DNA of 64,000 nucleotides from Gnetum montanum (taxonomy: Eukaryota > Streptophyta > Gnetopsida > Gnetales > Gnetaceae): the NCBI GenBank assembly GCA_015680685.1, contig MNCI01015796.1, positions 10,345 to 74,344 of the forward strand, in the 5' to 3' direction. This document shows positions 32,581 through 44,502 of this stretch, piece after piece. How positions within the stretch are numbered: position 1 is the first letter of the stretch; the number at the start of each line of letters is the position of its first letter. The notes beneath the pieces are model-generated. The model saw nothing but the letters and a program-made list of their open reading frames with translations. It did not search any database and was not told the DNA's origin. A program made the position numbers and the translations under genes.

Positions 32581-33830
32581 TTGTAGAGATTGAAATGAGG
32601 AGTATGATTATGGAGTTTAAATTGAAATAAACCAAGAGATATGCGAGTGGGTCCTCCCCAAATTAGGCTTATGCCTAGGATGCCATTAGATAACCTCATC
32701 ACAAAAAGTTTGTAGGCACCTCGAATGATGAATGGTTATTCAAGTTGAACACCATACCTAGTGAGAGATTGTTTGAGGATTATGTAACTAAAAAATGAAA
32801 CTATCAACTGATCATGGTATGTGATAGTAAGATGAGAGAAAATGAAGTGCTAGAATTGTAGAAGGAGATTGGGAGAGGAAAATTTGAATCATAGCTACAT
32901 AGGGTCCTTGGTAAAATACATGATTAGGATTATCTAATATTAGTTTGTTCTAAGTCTAGTCCAAGTCCATACCAATAATAGTGGCCTTAAATTGATGTAT
33001 TCCTTATCTCCTATCATCATGAGTTGATGATAACCACCAAGGATAATCATCACTCCAAGAAATGAAGAAAAGAGAAGAAGAAAGTAGTTAGGAGAAAATT
33101 CGGTCCTTAGTTAGAGTCGTGCATTTAAGCATGGGTAACATGTCTTTTCAGCCTCATAACTAGTGCTTGTATACTAAGAGATCTTTAGTGGGATGTGCTT
33201 TAAATTCTTGCTTTTGTGTTTTTTGTTTTTTAGGAAACCATGTTATATAGAAACATACCTCTTTTATGGTTGATAGTAGAGGTGATGATATACTCATGAG
33301 AAGTCATAGAACTCTTGAAAAAAGTTGAAAAGAGAATACAAGAAATCTCCTTGAGGTCACATCCTTTTCCATTCCCACATGGTCCTTTCCCAATTTGTTT
33401 AGTAATAAGATCACATGTTACTTTTTAGTTTTTATGTGAAGGAACCATCATGTTGCCATGATATAGAACTCCTTATGTGATAGATGGAATTAGTGGATGC
33501 TGTGATTTCATTGCCTAATACCACTAGAAATTTGATAGCTTGTTAGTAAAGAGCATAATCTAAAGATAAATTTAGCCTATATAACGAATTATAACCTTGA
33601 TAGCTACATTCAACAATTTCTAAAGTTTACAAAATCCATGGAATAAAATAAGATATTACAAGTAAAACCAAATGCAAATAACAAAAAAAAAACCAAAGTA
33701 CAAAGTAGAAAGTAAAAAAGGAAAATACATAGAATAATCATTAAAATATAAAGAAAATGAAAAAATTATAAAGAACAATGTAAAATAAAGAAGAAGAAAA
33801 ATATTTCATCCTATTTAAGGTGTTATGATA
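32581..33830 (-). other. 3'-terminal non-coding region of the minus-strand gypsy copy
   Basis: No gene is seen. From about 33,180 to 33,830 the reverse complement shares scattered phrases with 44,503-45,060, the region after the polypurine tract of the sister element ('ggcaacatgatggttcc', 'aaaggatgtgacctcaagg'). It is therefore probably a 3' UTR/LTR rather than host DNA. The part from 32,581 to 33,180 matches nothing I recognise. Confidence 0.35.
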
Positions 33831-33837
33831 GATGGGT

Positions 33838-33850
33838 ATCTCCCCCACAA
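33838..33850 (-). other. Polypurine tract
   Basis: The minus strand reads TTGTGGGGGAGAT just after the end of integrase. The same tract occurs at 44,490-44,502 in the sister copy. It would prime plus-strand DNA synthesis immediately upstream of the 3' LTR. Confidence 0.55.
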
Positions 33851-33869
33851 CTAAGTTGGAAGGAGGAGA

Positions 33870-35060
33870 TTCAGAAAATGGAGAAACCTATCCTTGATTT
33901 GAGGTATTAGTGTTGCAGATGGTTACTTAGAATTTTATGTAAGATTTGAGTTATTGGATGTTAACCATGATGTACTTCTAAGAGCTTGTTGAGTGGTAAA
34001 TTATCATATCTTGGAAAAAAAGTTAAGTGTATAATGTATGGTCCTTCTCATAATTGGAACTTGGTTTTTTGTAGCACATGCATGGGATTCCAATAGAGAA
34101 CCTTGTCTCCTAGTTTGAATATAACTTTTCTTATCCAAGAATTATGGTTTTTTTTGTTGTATTCCTTGTGCATTTCATTCATCATAAGGGTTACTCTTTA
34201 ATTTTCATCGAGCATATTGAGTGTTAGAGCATATTGAGTGTTATTAATCATTCTATTTTTTCTAAGTTAATATCTAAGTCAAGATCACATGTAGTTATAA
34301 GTGTAAAGAGTTCGATTTGAATTGGAAGTATGGGTAACTTTTCAAACACTAACTTGTACAGAGAGTAGCCTATAGGAATTTTTTATGTTGAGTGATATTG
34401 TCAAAGAGCATCGTTGAGTTTAGTAGTATAATCTTTTCTATCTCTTCTCATGGTTCTTATCAGGATTTTAGTAATCTCTCTATTAGTTACTTCTACTTGA
34501 TCATTCACTTGAGGATGGTAAGGCATTGTAAGTTTATGTTACATCCCTAGCCATCTCATTAACTTATGAAAGATAGCACGTATGAAATGTATATCATTGT
34601 TATAAATTAGTGGTCTAGGTACACCAAACCTATTTACCACCTATTGTTGAAAAAATCAAGTTGTTGTAGTAGAGGTACAATTAAAAATGCCTATAGCTTC
34701 CGCCCATTTTGTATAGTAGACAATAGCAATAATGATATAAGAATTCCCATTCAACATGGAAGTGATGGATGTTATAAAGTTAATTCCTCAATGGTTGAAA
34801 GGCTCTAGTAGTCGAATTCATTATTGGAGTTCTTTCATTCTAGTTGTCACTCCTCCATCTTGTTGGATCTTTCACATGAACAAGTGAAATGGTGGACATC
34901 CTAAAGATTGTCAGCTAAACATATCGTGCAATTAGGATCTTTTTGGTCTTCCATCTTCATACATAGTGGTCCCCACAAGAGTCCTCCTGATCATCTTGGA
35001 AGATTCTTAGTTAACCTTTATTAGGTATGCATCATCATACTAGGTTGTCAACATAAACCT
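33870..35060 (-). pseudogene. Integrase of the minus-strand gypsy copy
   Basis: Minus-strand frames give I-N-F-I-T-S-I-T, then Y-Y-T-K-W-A-E-A-I (near 34,700, first catalytic D replaced by V in A-I-V-Y-Y). Near 34,540-34,490 is MPYHPQVNDQVEVTNREITK with the catalytic E retained, followed by R-K-D-Y-T-T-K-L-N-D-A-L-W and then G-Y-S-L-Y-K-L-V-F. These are the standard plant gypsy core and post-core landmarks ('YHPQ.nGQ.E..Nr', 'aLwayRt..k.PiG.sPy.LvyG'). Stops are dispersed. Confidence 0.7.
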
Positions 35061-35829
35061 TGTAGAGGTTGCTTTTTATTTCTATGTAGTATTTGACCTA
35101 GTGAAGAAACTATTATTTCTTCCTATAATCTCATTTGATAGGAGTCTTGTGTATAAGTAGATATAAAATGAATTCATCATACCAATTTGTGATCCTTTGT
35201 GTATGAGCTTTAATTTCCTTAGCAAAGAGAAGCTCATCTAGAAATTAATTGAATCCATCATCATTGTTATCCCATCTTAACCAAGATAAATGATTTGCAA
35301 CTACATTATTGGTTTTCTTTCTATCCATTATTGTTAAATCAAACTCTTGCAAGATTACTAACCACCATATAATATGGGGGTTCATTGCTAGCTTGTTTAT
35401 TAAGAAGAAAATTGCACTATGATCAGTGTGTATAAAAAATTAGATATTTAAGCACACAGTGCCTAAATTTCTCTAGAGCATACAACACCACCATGAGTTT
35501 TTTTTTTCATAGTGGTGTAACTAAGGTGTGCACTCAAAATTCTCTTGCTTATATAATGGATCTAGTGTAGATATCTCTAATCATCCATTTGTGTAAGTAC
35601 CAACCTTAATGCATAGTTGGATATATTTATCATGATGTAAAAGGGTTTCAACCAATCAAGAGCACATATAATTGGTGTTTCTACAAGCTTATGTTTCAAA
35701 TGTTAGAATTCTTATTTTCATTCCCTAGTCTACTTAAATGTTGCATCCTTCTTGGTAAGCTCAACTCGCAACTTGGTGATTTTGGAGAAGTTTTTAATAA
35801 AACGATTGTAATAACTAGTATGACTAAGG

Positions 35830-36530
35830 AATGACCTTACATCTTTGATAGTTTGAGACTATCTCATGATTCCTTGGACAACTCTTATCTTTTCAAGTTT
35901 CATCTTAATTCTTTTTCCTAAAATTCTATACCTTAAGACAATGCTCTCTTGGACCATCAATTGGCTCTTTTTCTAGTTGAGCTACAAGTTTTTCTCCACA
36001 TATCATTTCAGTAGCTACTCAAGATGGTCCTATGCTTGTTTAAACATAGCCCCATAGGTGGGGAATTCATCCATAAACACTTCCACACCACTACCAGCTT
36101 ACTTCTAAAAGATACTTAGAACTAGATACTGGAAGGTTGTAGGGGCATTACATAGTGAAAAGAACATCTTCTTGTATGCAAAAGTTTTCTAAGAACTTTT
36201 GAAAGTTATTATTTTGACCTAGCTTTGTGGAGAAATTTGTTTTTGATTATACCTATTGTACCTATATACAAAATTGTAATAATTATGCTCTACAGTTTTT
36301 TTTAGGACTTGGTTCTCAAAGGAAAATAGAAAATGATCCTTGAACATAGCCTAAAGTCTATACAGACTCTCTGATGTCTATCTTTCTTTGGTATAATAAT
36401 GAGGGGGCTTACCCACTTACTCTCTTCCACTAGATATATGAATCCAATCTTGAGATGTTTCTCAACTTCATTTTGAACTACTTATTTTAATTTTGGATTC
36501 ATTCTTCTTTGTGAATGCCTCTTGAATTTG
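35830..36530 (-). pseudogene. Reverse transcriptase of the minus-strand gypsy copy
   Basis: Readable blocks on the minus strand: EESKWVSPLIIIPKKDRHQR, then V-C-I-D-F-R near 36,400 (family 'spwvSPvvvVpKKdG..RvCvDyR'). The palm segment near 36,070 reads VEVFMDEFPTYGAMFKQA, where FMDD has become FMDE. DVRSFLSHTSYYNRFIKNFS near 35,840 is the connection. The middle palm (F-S-G-Y-N-Q region) is missing, apparently deleted near 36,240-36,300. Stops and the lost aspartate make it inactive. Confidence 0.7.
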
Positions 36531-36949
36531 ATAGTAGATCTATTTATGTTAATTTATCCTATGATCAAAAAAAAAGATGGTTAGCCATATGTTGACTACC
36601 TTTAGTAGCTTTTTATTTTATTCCTTAGTGAGCTTTATCTATGAATACATATTTTAGATATGCTAATAAGGAGTTTGGTTCTAAGGGATCTTATTTAGAA
36701 ATATTAGAAATTTCCAATAGTCCCTAATTCATTTTTGCTTCTTTTCTATATTGTTCTTTGAAGAGTTGGCTCTAGACTTGCTCCATCTTATCCATATTAT
36801 CTATATAGTTGTGAGGATTGTAGTGGTTCCATGCACATTATGGAACTAGAGTGATCATTTGTGGTTATCCACTGGGTATCTTCTTATTTTATGATTGTTG
36901 TGTACAAGCAAATTTGGATGTTTATGGTTTTGGCATACTTCTTTCATGC

Positions 36950-37331
36950 TCTAATAGATGTGCTCTTTATAGTCCATATTTCCTACATGCAATGGTACCC
37001 TGCATCATTGTATGTGGTGCATGAAATCCTCTTCTTCTCAATCTTACCAAATTTACTTTCCTTGGAAATTTTCAAGGATATGTCTTTAATCCCTAACTTG
37101 GCATCAATTGTACTTAGCTATAGTTATCCATATGGATAACTAGGAAGTCTGCTAGATATGACCACTAATACATGGTGGTTCCAATATCATCTACCAAATC
37201 CAATAGAACTGTGATGGATCAGTTACAAAGCTATAACTTGATGTTACATTTGTTCAATAGGGGTAGGTTCCAAGTTTTGTACATATCTTCAAAGATTAAG
37301 TTCACAGTGGAACCTAAGTGATGAGCATCAA
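36950..37331 (-). pseudogene. Protease of the minus-strand gypsy copy, cut at its active site
   Basis: The minus-strand frame begins AHHLGSTVNLIFEDMYKTW, where a D-S-G-S-T active site would be expected, so the catalytic residues are altered or lost at the junction. It continues with LVDDIGTTMY, stop, WSYLADFLVI and then DAKLGIKDISLKISKES. These match the plus copy (SEDIVTIVCGWSYPTNFLLI and VDAKIGIRDLSLEISKE). The break at 37,331 coincides with the start of the LTR of the opposite-strand element. Confidence 0.6.
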
Positions 37332-38188
37332 AGTGTTGCATCGATAGGTCCCCATTGATGTGGCCTCATCAATGGGCCCTTGTTGATGGGGCCTCATTTA
37401 TATGGTGTTGCCCCATTGACAAGGTTATGTCAGTGTAGTGTTTGCTACATCTATGGGGCCCCGTTCACACAACCTTGTAATAAAAACTATAAGTATGATC
37501 TCATAGCCATGTTTATGGGAGAGAATTCATAGTAGTAGCCAAACTCTTACTATTTAAAAGTTATAATATTTTCCTAAGTGCCTGCAGTAGGAGTCAGTAA
37601 GTGTACGAATTTTTATTCAAGCACTATTGTACCTGAGCACGACAATGTGTGTAGTAATAAAGATGAGCTTCCTGATAAACCTTGTAGCATTTTGGATAGC
37701 TTACATGTTTTATTCATGCATTTAATGTTTTTAGATTAAGTAAAGACATAAGTACAACTACTTCAAGCATGCATATGACATTTGGTAATCCTAGTAGTAC
37801 TTAATGCTTGGTAACCTAGCAACATTATATGTGTTTGAGATGTGTACAACAAGTGGGACTAGATACTTCTGTTAGGACTAGTTAAACAATATTTAGCCAA
37901 TTAGATTAAAGTAAACATTAAATTACTTTATTCTTTATCTTGTTTATTTCAAGTACCAAAACCATAAAATATAAAATGATAAAAATTATATGCCTTGATT
38001 ATAGTTAACCATACCTTTGTACATCACAAGTGTAATTGGGAAGATAGTGAATGACTGTTAGGGTAAGGTTCACTTCCTAGAAGACTAGTGTATCAGGAGA
38101 CATAGAGTCCATGGAATTTGACTAAATCAAGCATGAACACTTCATGATTCATATGGTAGAGCATAGGGGTACCCTTTGCCACTCATCA
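37332..38188 (+). repeat. LTR copy C, 5' LTR of the plus-strand gypsy copy
   Basis: Begins TGTTGC at the point where the opposite-strand protease breaks, and ends CACTCATCA at 38,188, one base before a PBS (857 bp). Shares the landmark order of LTRs A and B, including 'cctgcagtaggagtca', 'acgacaatgtgtg', 'cacaagtgtaattgggaag' and 'cttcctagaagactag'. U3 (37,340-37,470) holds several direct and inverted copies of a CATTGATG/GGGGCC motif. Confidence 0.7.
37488..37496 (+). promoter_or_regulatory. Degraded TATA box of LTR copy C
   Basis: CTATAAGTA sits 700 bases before the LTR end, at the position of the TATA boxes in LTR copies A and B, with one substitution. Confidence 0.45.
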
Positions 38189-38189
38189 T

Positions 38190-38203
38190 TGGCACCATTG
38201 CCT
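38190..38203 (+). other. Primer-binding site, Athila/Tat type
   Basis: TGGCACCATTGCC follows the LTR end by one base. It differs by two transitions from the PBS form TGGCGCCGTTGCC widespread in plant Athila/Tat gypsy elements, consistent with CpG decay. Confidence 0.65.
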
Positions 38204-39179
38204 AAGACTCTTTTTGTCTGAAATGTGCATTATTTAGGTTTAGTGAATATCATTAACATCATTGGATGAACCCTAAGGTTAACATCATTCTGACACATAA
38301 TATAATCACATAAGCACATTGATATTTTATTTATTTTGCAAAATTTCTTCTTCTCGCAGGCAAGATGATACAAAACCAATCATCCCTCAATAATGCAAGG
38401 TAGTATATACTCATCCAGATGAGTATGTGCTAGATTTCACCTTCATCCTACCTCAAGATGAACAACTATGATGACGTGACATGGAAGGCAACATTGTAAT
38501 GCCTCCCAATCGATCTATGCCCATGATGCTACTTCAAACTCTTAAGAAGTTAGGAATCCATGATCTTCAAGAGGAGTACATTATGCATGATATAAAACTT
38601 CCAAAACTACCATCCCATTGAAACACAATGCAAAAGAGATCAACATTAAGAAAAATAACATGAGTTTGTGAAGGGGAAATGGTTCACCAATTCGTATTTC
38701 CTGCTAAACCAAGACAACAATTAGGACCCTCTCTCTGGGGCTCTCAACATGAAAATTATCCACCCCTCATTACTAGTGATGGGGGTGTGACCTGAATCTA
38801 CATTTTACGACTAACAAACTAGGTTCAGGTAAATATGGTAGTTAAGGCAGGGGCTTAGAGAAGCATCAAGATGATAAGAAACTTGATGAATGTGGCCATG
38901 ATCATTGAAGGGGAGTTGGAAAATACCATGGTGATGGTAGTCCTTCTCCCTATTTGCCCTCTTCATCTACATCTTCTTCTTCTTCATCTTTTGGTTTTGA
39001 TAGATGCCATAAAAAGAAAAATAATGATGGAGGTGAGTTGCAGGAAAATAATACTGATCACCATGCCCATAATAATCAAATGGGTAACAAGGGACATCAT
39101 CAGTGACAATGAAATAATGATGATGATGAACCTTTACTAGCAACTTGAAGCATGCTTAACATTGCAGGGGTAGTCAAAA

Positions 39180-40089
39180 TCCCAACTAGGGCTATGAAGG
39201 ATAGTCGAATCAAGTGTGTAGACATGAACAATATCCCAAGATTTGAGGGGGTTATAACTCTAATCCACAAAATCATCTACAAGATTTTCACAATGCTTGT
39301 GCCTTGCAAAGCATAGAGAATAACTAACAAATATTAAAGCTATTTCCTAGGACACTCATCAATGAGGCAAAAAGTTGGTATCAATCCTTGTAACTAGAAT
39401 CCATTCGTAGATGGAGTACCATGCTAGAACTATTTAATGAAAAATACTAGACATACTCTAGAGTATCTTATCTGAGAAGAAAAATCCAAGGCTAGAAACA
39501 GGGAACACATGAACCATTAGATGCCACCATGGGCAGATATTATTCTCTCTTACACCAATGCCTTGGCCATGGTTATTCTCAAAGGAAATGACTCTACCAC
39601 ATCATAAATGGGCTTAGAGCAAAAACCAGAAGAACTTTTGGGGTTTATGCCCAAGGGAGACTCTTCAAAATAAGAGATCATTAGATACAAAGGTTGATAG
39701 AGAAGACAACAAAAAAAGAAAACAAGTTGCGAAAAAGAAAAAGTGCAGAAAAATATAATAGAGATCCTTGCATTAGAAAAAGGAAGGTCCAATTGTATGA
39801 TGAAGAAGAGTCACCATTCGACAAGGTGGTAAGTAGGAAAACCATGTCCATCCAAAAATATATTTCTAATATTTTGGTAAAGGTTAAAAAATTATGGGAT
39901 TCTTTGGATGAAAAATTCCAAACTACTATGAAGATTGTTAAAGAATCCAAAGAGCAAAATAGTGACTTCAACTATAGGAGGTGGAAAGAAGCTGAACGTG
40001 CCTACCATAGAGGTAAGGGCAAAGCTACTGTAGTAGAAGAAGTTGTGGAGATAGACTTTGATGATGATGTTGGATGTGACATTTGTTAA
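39180..40089 (+). pseudogene. Gag of the plus-strand gypsy copy
   Basis: The retrotransposon-gag domain is visible near 39,330-39,480: KLFPRTLINEAKSWYQSL, then S-I-R-R-W-S-T-M-L-E-L-F-N-E-K-Y, corresponding to 'lFprtL.g.A..Wy.sLp..SI.sW..l...F...f'. A 131-codon open frame from 39,694 to 40,089 is the Gag C-terminus. It is strongly basic at first (KKENKLRKRKSAEKYNRDP) and acidic at the end. Single stops interrupt the domain. No zinc knuckle is seen. Gag would assemble the virus-like particle. Confidence 0.65.
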
Positions 40090-40929
40090 TATGAATATTT
40101 GAAGGAATGTTGCCTTGTGGTGTCACACTTACAATAGTTTGGGATGTACGTGTTGAATTCTTGACTATCATAAAGGCAAGCACCTAGATGACTGTCTTAC
40201 CTTCAAGAAAATCCAAGGTAGTTCCACTACCAACAACAAGCTTAATATCCAAGTGGAGGTCCATCACAACTATATGAGTAACACTAGTAATGGCACCAAC
40301 CACAATTGTGGAGAATGCCTTCACGAAGATAGCAGTACCCTTACAAGAAACTAAATCCATATGGGTACTATGTTCAACAACTCATTTCTCCACAAAGCTC
40401 TACAAGCCATGCATCATTTTAACATCACTATTATCCTCTAGGGTACCATCAAACTCATTCACCAACTACTTGATGGGAGCCTTCATATCCATACCACCAT
40501 CCATATTTTTCTACATACATCCCTCTACCCTCAACCTAGTTACCTCCTACTCCATTTAGGCAAGGAAAAATTCCCCCATAGCCACAACAATAAAAGGCTA
40601 CAAGGGCTATAAATTTACAACTAGCCTTCTAGTTGAGTGGTTCAATTAATCAATCTAGAAAATGATGATTTTTCTAGCCCAACAATCCTCCCAAACCCTC
40701 ACAACCTAATAAGGTTGGTCGTCCTATATCTCCAACACCTTCATCCTCTACATTAAACATATTCTAGAGCCTTCAAACCAAAGGCCACCTCATATCTACA
40801 CTGTGATGTTAACTCATGCATCTCCAATTGGATCAAGGTTGGCAACCTTTCCATGAAGAGATCTAACCTGAGAAGTCCTCTTATTTACTTACAGATCACT
40901 AGACATAAGCCATGTAAGGCTCTTTTTAA

Positions 40930-41250
40930 TTCTTGTTTTAGTGTCAATCTCATCTCTTATGACATGTACAAGGCCTAAAACCTACCACCTCTTAAGAAGA
41001 GAAATATTTATTTGAAATTGGTAGACTAGTAAATCACTATTCGTTTGGGATTAGTGAGGACATTGTGACTATAGTTTGTGGATGGTCCTATCCTACCAAT
41101 TTTCTACTAATCAAGGTAGAAAATTGTAAAGGTGACTTCCCCATCATTATGGAATGTGCATGGTTAAGCATTGTTGATGCAAAAATTGGCATTAGGGACC
41201 TCTCCTTGGAAATATCTAAGGAGAATGAATTTGGATGCCTTGAGAAGAAG
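40930..41250 (+). pseudogene. Protease C-terminal part of the plus-strand gypsy copy
   Basis: Reads SEDIVTIVCGWSYPTNFLLI, then C-K-G-D-F-P-I-I-M-E-C-A-W-L, then VDAKIGIRDLSLEISKE. This parallels plant Tat/Athila proteases ('gvi.di.v.v..w.yPvDF.vl......d.piilGRPfLat..a.i....g.l.l'). The usual G-R-P reads E-C-A. The active-site D-S-G was not located in the more degraded sequence upstream. The same block is in the minus-strand copy at 37,150-36,950. Confidence 0.6.
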
Positions 41251-41639
41251 TGAGTTCCATGCATCATGTATAATGATAATGGGTGCAATTGCATGTAGAA
41301 GATCTGGTCCATTAAAAGTACATTCATCAAAGCATGCAATCAATGTGCACATGAAACTAATAGCCAAAGGTTCCTATATGTAGTAGCCACAAAATAGGAG
41401 GGTACCTAGTGGCTAATAGTTAACTCTGATAGTAGCACACTATGCATGGAATCTATAGAGAGCTTGACATGTGCCTATGTCGAGGACATGAATGAACTTG
41501 AGCAAGTTCATCACTAACTCTTTGATAATGAAGATGATGATACCTATTGGGAAGAGTTGAAAAACCTTGATAATTTCAAGTTAGAGCCCCTTGAGTTAAA
41601 AACTCTACTAGTAGGCATGGAGTATTCATTCTAAAAAAA

Positions 41640-42540
41640 TGGTAAGCTGGTTATCATCAATGCAAATCTTGCTCCTGAACAAAAGCACAAGTTGTTGGAG
41701 GTGGTTAATAAATGACTAATAGCCTTTACTTGATCATATCTTGAACTGACCAGAATTGATCTAAGGATATGGTAGCATCATATCTACACCAATCCAACCA
41801 TGAACCCAGGAAGGTAGTTGCAAAGGCAGTTGAATTCCAAGTTGAAGTAGATTGTCAAAGAGGAAATAAAAAAACTCCTCAATGTAGGGTTCATGTATCC
41901 CATTATGGATAGCGAGTGGATTAGTCCACTCATAATTGTGCCAAAGAAAGATGATAAGTGGTGGGTTTACATCAACTATAGGTTGTTAAACATGGCAACA
42001 TTTAAAGATCATTTTCCATTACCATTTGTGGACCAAGTGTCAAACGCCATATATGGGCATGATTATTATTGCTTCTTGGATAGTTATAGTGGCTATAACC
42101 AAATTCACATTACGCCAAAAGATTAAGCAAAAATAACATTCAAGAATTCTTGGGGGACTTTTGCATATTACAAGATGTTGTTCGATCTGTGTAATGTCCC
42201 TGCAACATTTTAACACTTGGTCCTTAGTATTTTTCAATAGTAGATTGGTAGCAATGTAGAATTCTTTATGGATGACTTCTCTACCTGTGGGACTAAATTT
42301 GAGCAAGCCTTGGATCACCTTGATCAAGTACTAAAAAGATGTGTTGAAACAAACCTTAGGTTCAATTGGTAGAAAATCCATTTCATGATCTATGAAGGCA
42401 TAGTACTAGGGCATAGAATTACTCAAGTAGGGATTGAGATAGACTTGAAAAAGATAAGGGTCATCCAAAGAATCACATGTCAACCAAAGACAATCAAGGA
42501 TGTCTGATCATTTCTTAGACACACTAGCTAGCTACTATCG
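41640..42540 (+). pseudogene. Reverse transcriptase of the plus-strand gypsy copy
   Basis: Continuous 77-codon segment at 41,893-42,126: SEWISPLIIVPKKDDKWWVY, I-N-Y-R-L-L-N, D-H-F-P-L-P-F-V-D-Q, then YCFLDSYSGYNQIHITPKD. These are RT blocks 1-4, including the first catalytic aspartate in FLDSYSGYNQI. After stops, FMDDFSTCGTKFEQALDHLD carries the intact FMDD palm motif at about 42,257. RFNW, stop, KIHFMIYEGIVLGHRI is the thumb. SFLRHTSYYRQFIENFSKI near 42,510-42,570 starts the connection. Catalytic residues are all preserved although the frame is broken. Confidence 0.8.
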
Positions 42541-42689
42541 GCAATTTATAGAAAATTTCTCTAAGATTGCAAAGCTATTGGTCGAGCTTACAAAGAGAGA
42601 TGCTCCATTCATCTAGACCAAAGAGTGCAAACATGCATTCCAATAGCTAAAGAAAAAATATGTAGAAACTCCAATTATACGGGCACCAA

Positions 42690-43115
42690 ATTGGTCTAGA
42701 CCATTTCATATAATGACAGATGCATCTAATTATGACTTGGAAGCCATGCTTATGTAGTTGGATGATAAGAAACATCCATACTACATCCACTATGTGAGCC
42801 AAAGCATTGTGGATGCATAGTTGAATTACATCATAATTGATAAAGAACTAATGGTAGTGATGTATGCTCTCGAAAAGTTTAGGCATATGTGCTTGGCTAT
42901 AAAGTGTTTGTGCACATAGATCATAGTGCCATCCACTTTATAATGAATAAGCCAACAATGAGCCCCCATATCATACAATGGCTTGTCATCTTGTAGGAAT
43001 TCAATCTCACAATGGTAGATTAGAAAGGAACTAAAAATTTAATTGCTAACTATCTCTCATGGTTAAGATGGGATAACAAAGAGGAGGAGAGTTCACTTTT
43101 GATCAATTTCTAGAT
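42690..43115 (+). pseudogene. RNase H of the plus-strand gypsy copy
   Basis: Blocks are F-H-I-M-T-D-A-S-N-Y-D-L near 42,710 (catalytic D of D-A-S present), Y-I-H-Y-V-S-Q-S-I-V-D-A, then KELMVVMYALEKFRHMCLA (normally 'KElLAvvfAl.kfr.yl.g'). A frameshifted IDHSAIHFIMNKP follows (normally 'TDHaALryL..k'), then NLIANYLSWLRWDN at 43,040-43,075 in place of 'n.vADhLSRl'. Stops are frequent. The minus-strand element has the same blocks at 35,250-35,800. Confidence 0.7.
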
Positions 43116-43219
43116 GAACTCCTCTTTACAGAAGCAATAAATGACCAAGTACCCATTGAATTCAAATGGTATGATGATATCCTCACTTACCTTCTTACTC
43201 AAGAGATGCCACAAGATCT

Positions 43220-44430
43220 GGACTTTAGGAAGAAATAATAGTTTCTTCATTGAGCTAAGTACTTAATGGAAATCAATGGATACCTTCACAAGGTGTGTGT
43301 TGATGGCCTAGTTTGTTGGTGTGTCCCTAATTCAAATCAATTGTGAGTTCTTCAAGATGATCAAGAAGGCCCTTGTGGATGCCACTATGTTGGGAGATAC
43401 ATGGCCATAAAAATCCTGATGGCTAGATACTATTGGCCTATAATCTTAAAGGATGCCCACTAGTTTGTCTAATCCTATGAGCACTATCAATGAGATGGTG
43501 GGATGATTGCATGAATGAAGGATCCTCAAAAGTGGATTTAACCATTGGAGCCCTTTGACATATGGGACATTAACTTCATGGGTTTCATCACACCCATGTT
43601 CAATGGGAAGGTGTACATAATTGTCGCTATTGACTACTATACCAAATGGGCAGAAGTAACAACTATCACTGACTATACATCATCCATTGTTGCTTGATTT
43701 GTATAAAAAAATGTTGTAAACAAGTTTGGGATGCCATATACATTGATTTTTGACAATGGAGCTCATTTTATAGGTGACACTTTTTAAAAACTCATGCAAC
43801 ACTTGGGGGTCAAACATAAATTAACACCACCCTATCACCCCCCAAGCCAACATTCAAGCAAAGGTAACTAATTGGAAGATTACAAAGATTCTAATAAGAA
43901 CTATCAGCAAATATAAGAGAGATTGAAGCATAAAACTCAATGATTCCTTTAGGCCTACCACTCAACATAGAAACTCCATATTGGCTACTCTTACTATGAG
44001 TTAGTATACTAAAAACTTCCAATGCTCCCCATTCAATTCAAGCTCTATACACTCTCAACATCCTATGATTTGAATCTTGACCTAAGTCTAGCATAAAAAG
44101 AAAGATTGATCAACCTCAACATGCTAGAAAAAAATTTATTAGTGGCCCTATCTTTAAATGAAGTGCATAAGAAATTCAAAAAGTAATAGCATGACCTTAG
44201 AATATGGAAAGTGAAATTTCAACCAAGAAATAAGGTTCTTTACTAGAACCCCATACACATACCTCATAAAACTAAATTTCAAACATTCTAGAAAGGACCT
44301 TATATAATTTATGAAACTTTTCCTTCTAAGGTCATGATCATATACAAACTTAAGAGCCTAAATAAAAAGCAGTTGGTCAACATCCAATAAGTAAAACCTT
44401 TCCATGAGATGAAGCAAACTAGTGTAGTAA
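43220..44430 (+). pseudogene. Integrase of the plus-strand gypsy copy
   Basis: The N-domain reads EGPCGCHYVGRYMAIKILMA then RYYWPIILKDAH, with the C-X2-C partly lost (S-Y-E-H-Y-Q). The core reads PFDIWDINFMGFITPMFNGK, then VYIIVAIDYYTKWAEVTTIT (first catalytic D in A-I-D-Y-Y) and FGMPYTLIFDNGAHFIGDTF (second D in F-D-N-G). HKLTPPYHPPSQHSSKGN lies where 'YHPQ.nGQvE..N' is expected, so the catalytic E is lost. The C-terminal part (GPYIIYETFPSKVMIIYKL) ends just before the purine tract. Confidence 0.75.
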
Positions 44431-44489
44431 ATACCTCAATGGATGGACAATCATGCTTAATTTTTTTAGATCTCCTCCTTCCAACATAG

Positions 44490-44502
44490 TTGTGGGGGAG
44501 AT
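44490..44502 (+). other. Polypurine tract of the plus-strand gypsy copy
   Basis: TTGTGGGGGAGAT after the last integrase codons, identical in core to 33,838-33,850 of the sister copy. It marks where the 3' LTR should begin. Confidence 0.55.

Larger units (their letters stand above)
33830..37331 (-). mobile_element. Minus-strand Ty3/gypsy pol copy (Athila/Tat-like)
   Basis: On the minus strand the order is protease (37,331-36,950), RT (36,530-35,830), RNase H (35,800-35,250) and integrase (35,060-33,870), ending in a purine-rich tract at 33,838-33,850. Residue phrases parallel the plus-strand copy at 41.0-44.5 kb throughout, including the last codons (L-L-L-P-T, stop, L-W-G-R) before the purine tract. 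Gag and the 5' LTR are absent because the plus-strand LTR starts at 37,332 inside the protease. Confidence 0.75.

Noticed and set aside
36861-37139. 92-codon hydrophobic plus-strand frame resembling a membrane protein
   Set aside because: It is antisense to the protease/RT spacer of the minus-strand gypsy copy. The same region of the sister copy has the matching sense frame.
40290-40559. 89-codon plus-strand frame between gag and protease
   Set aside because: It lies in the variable Pro/Ser-rich segment, and the Pro/Gln-rich frame in another phase looks more like element sequence. Not called as a gene.
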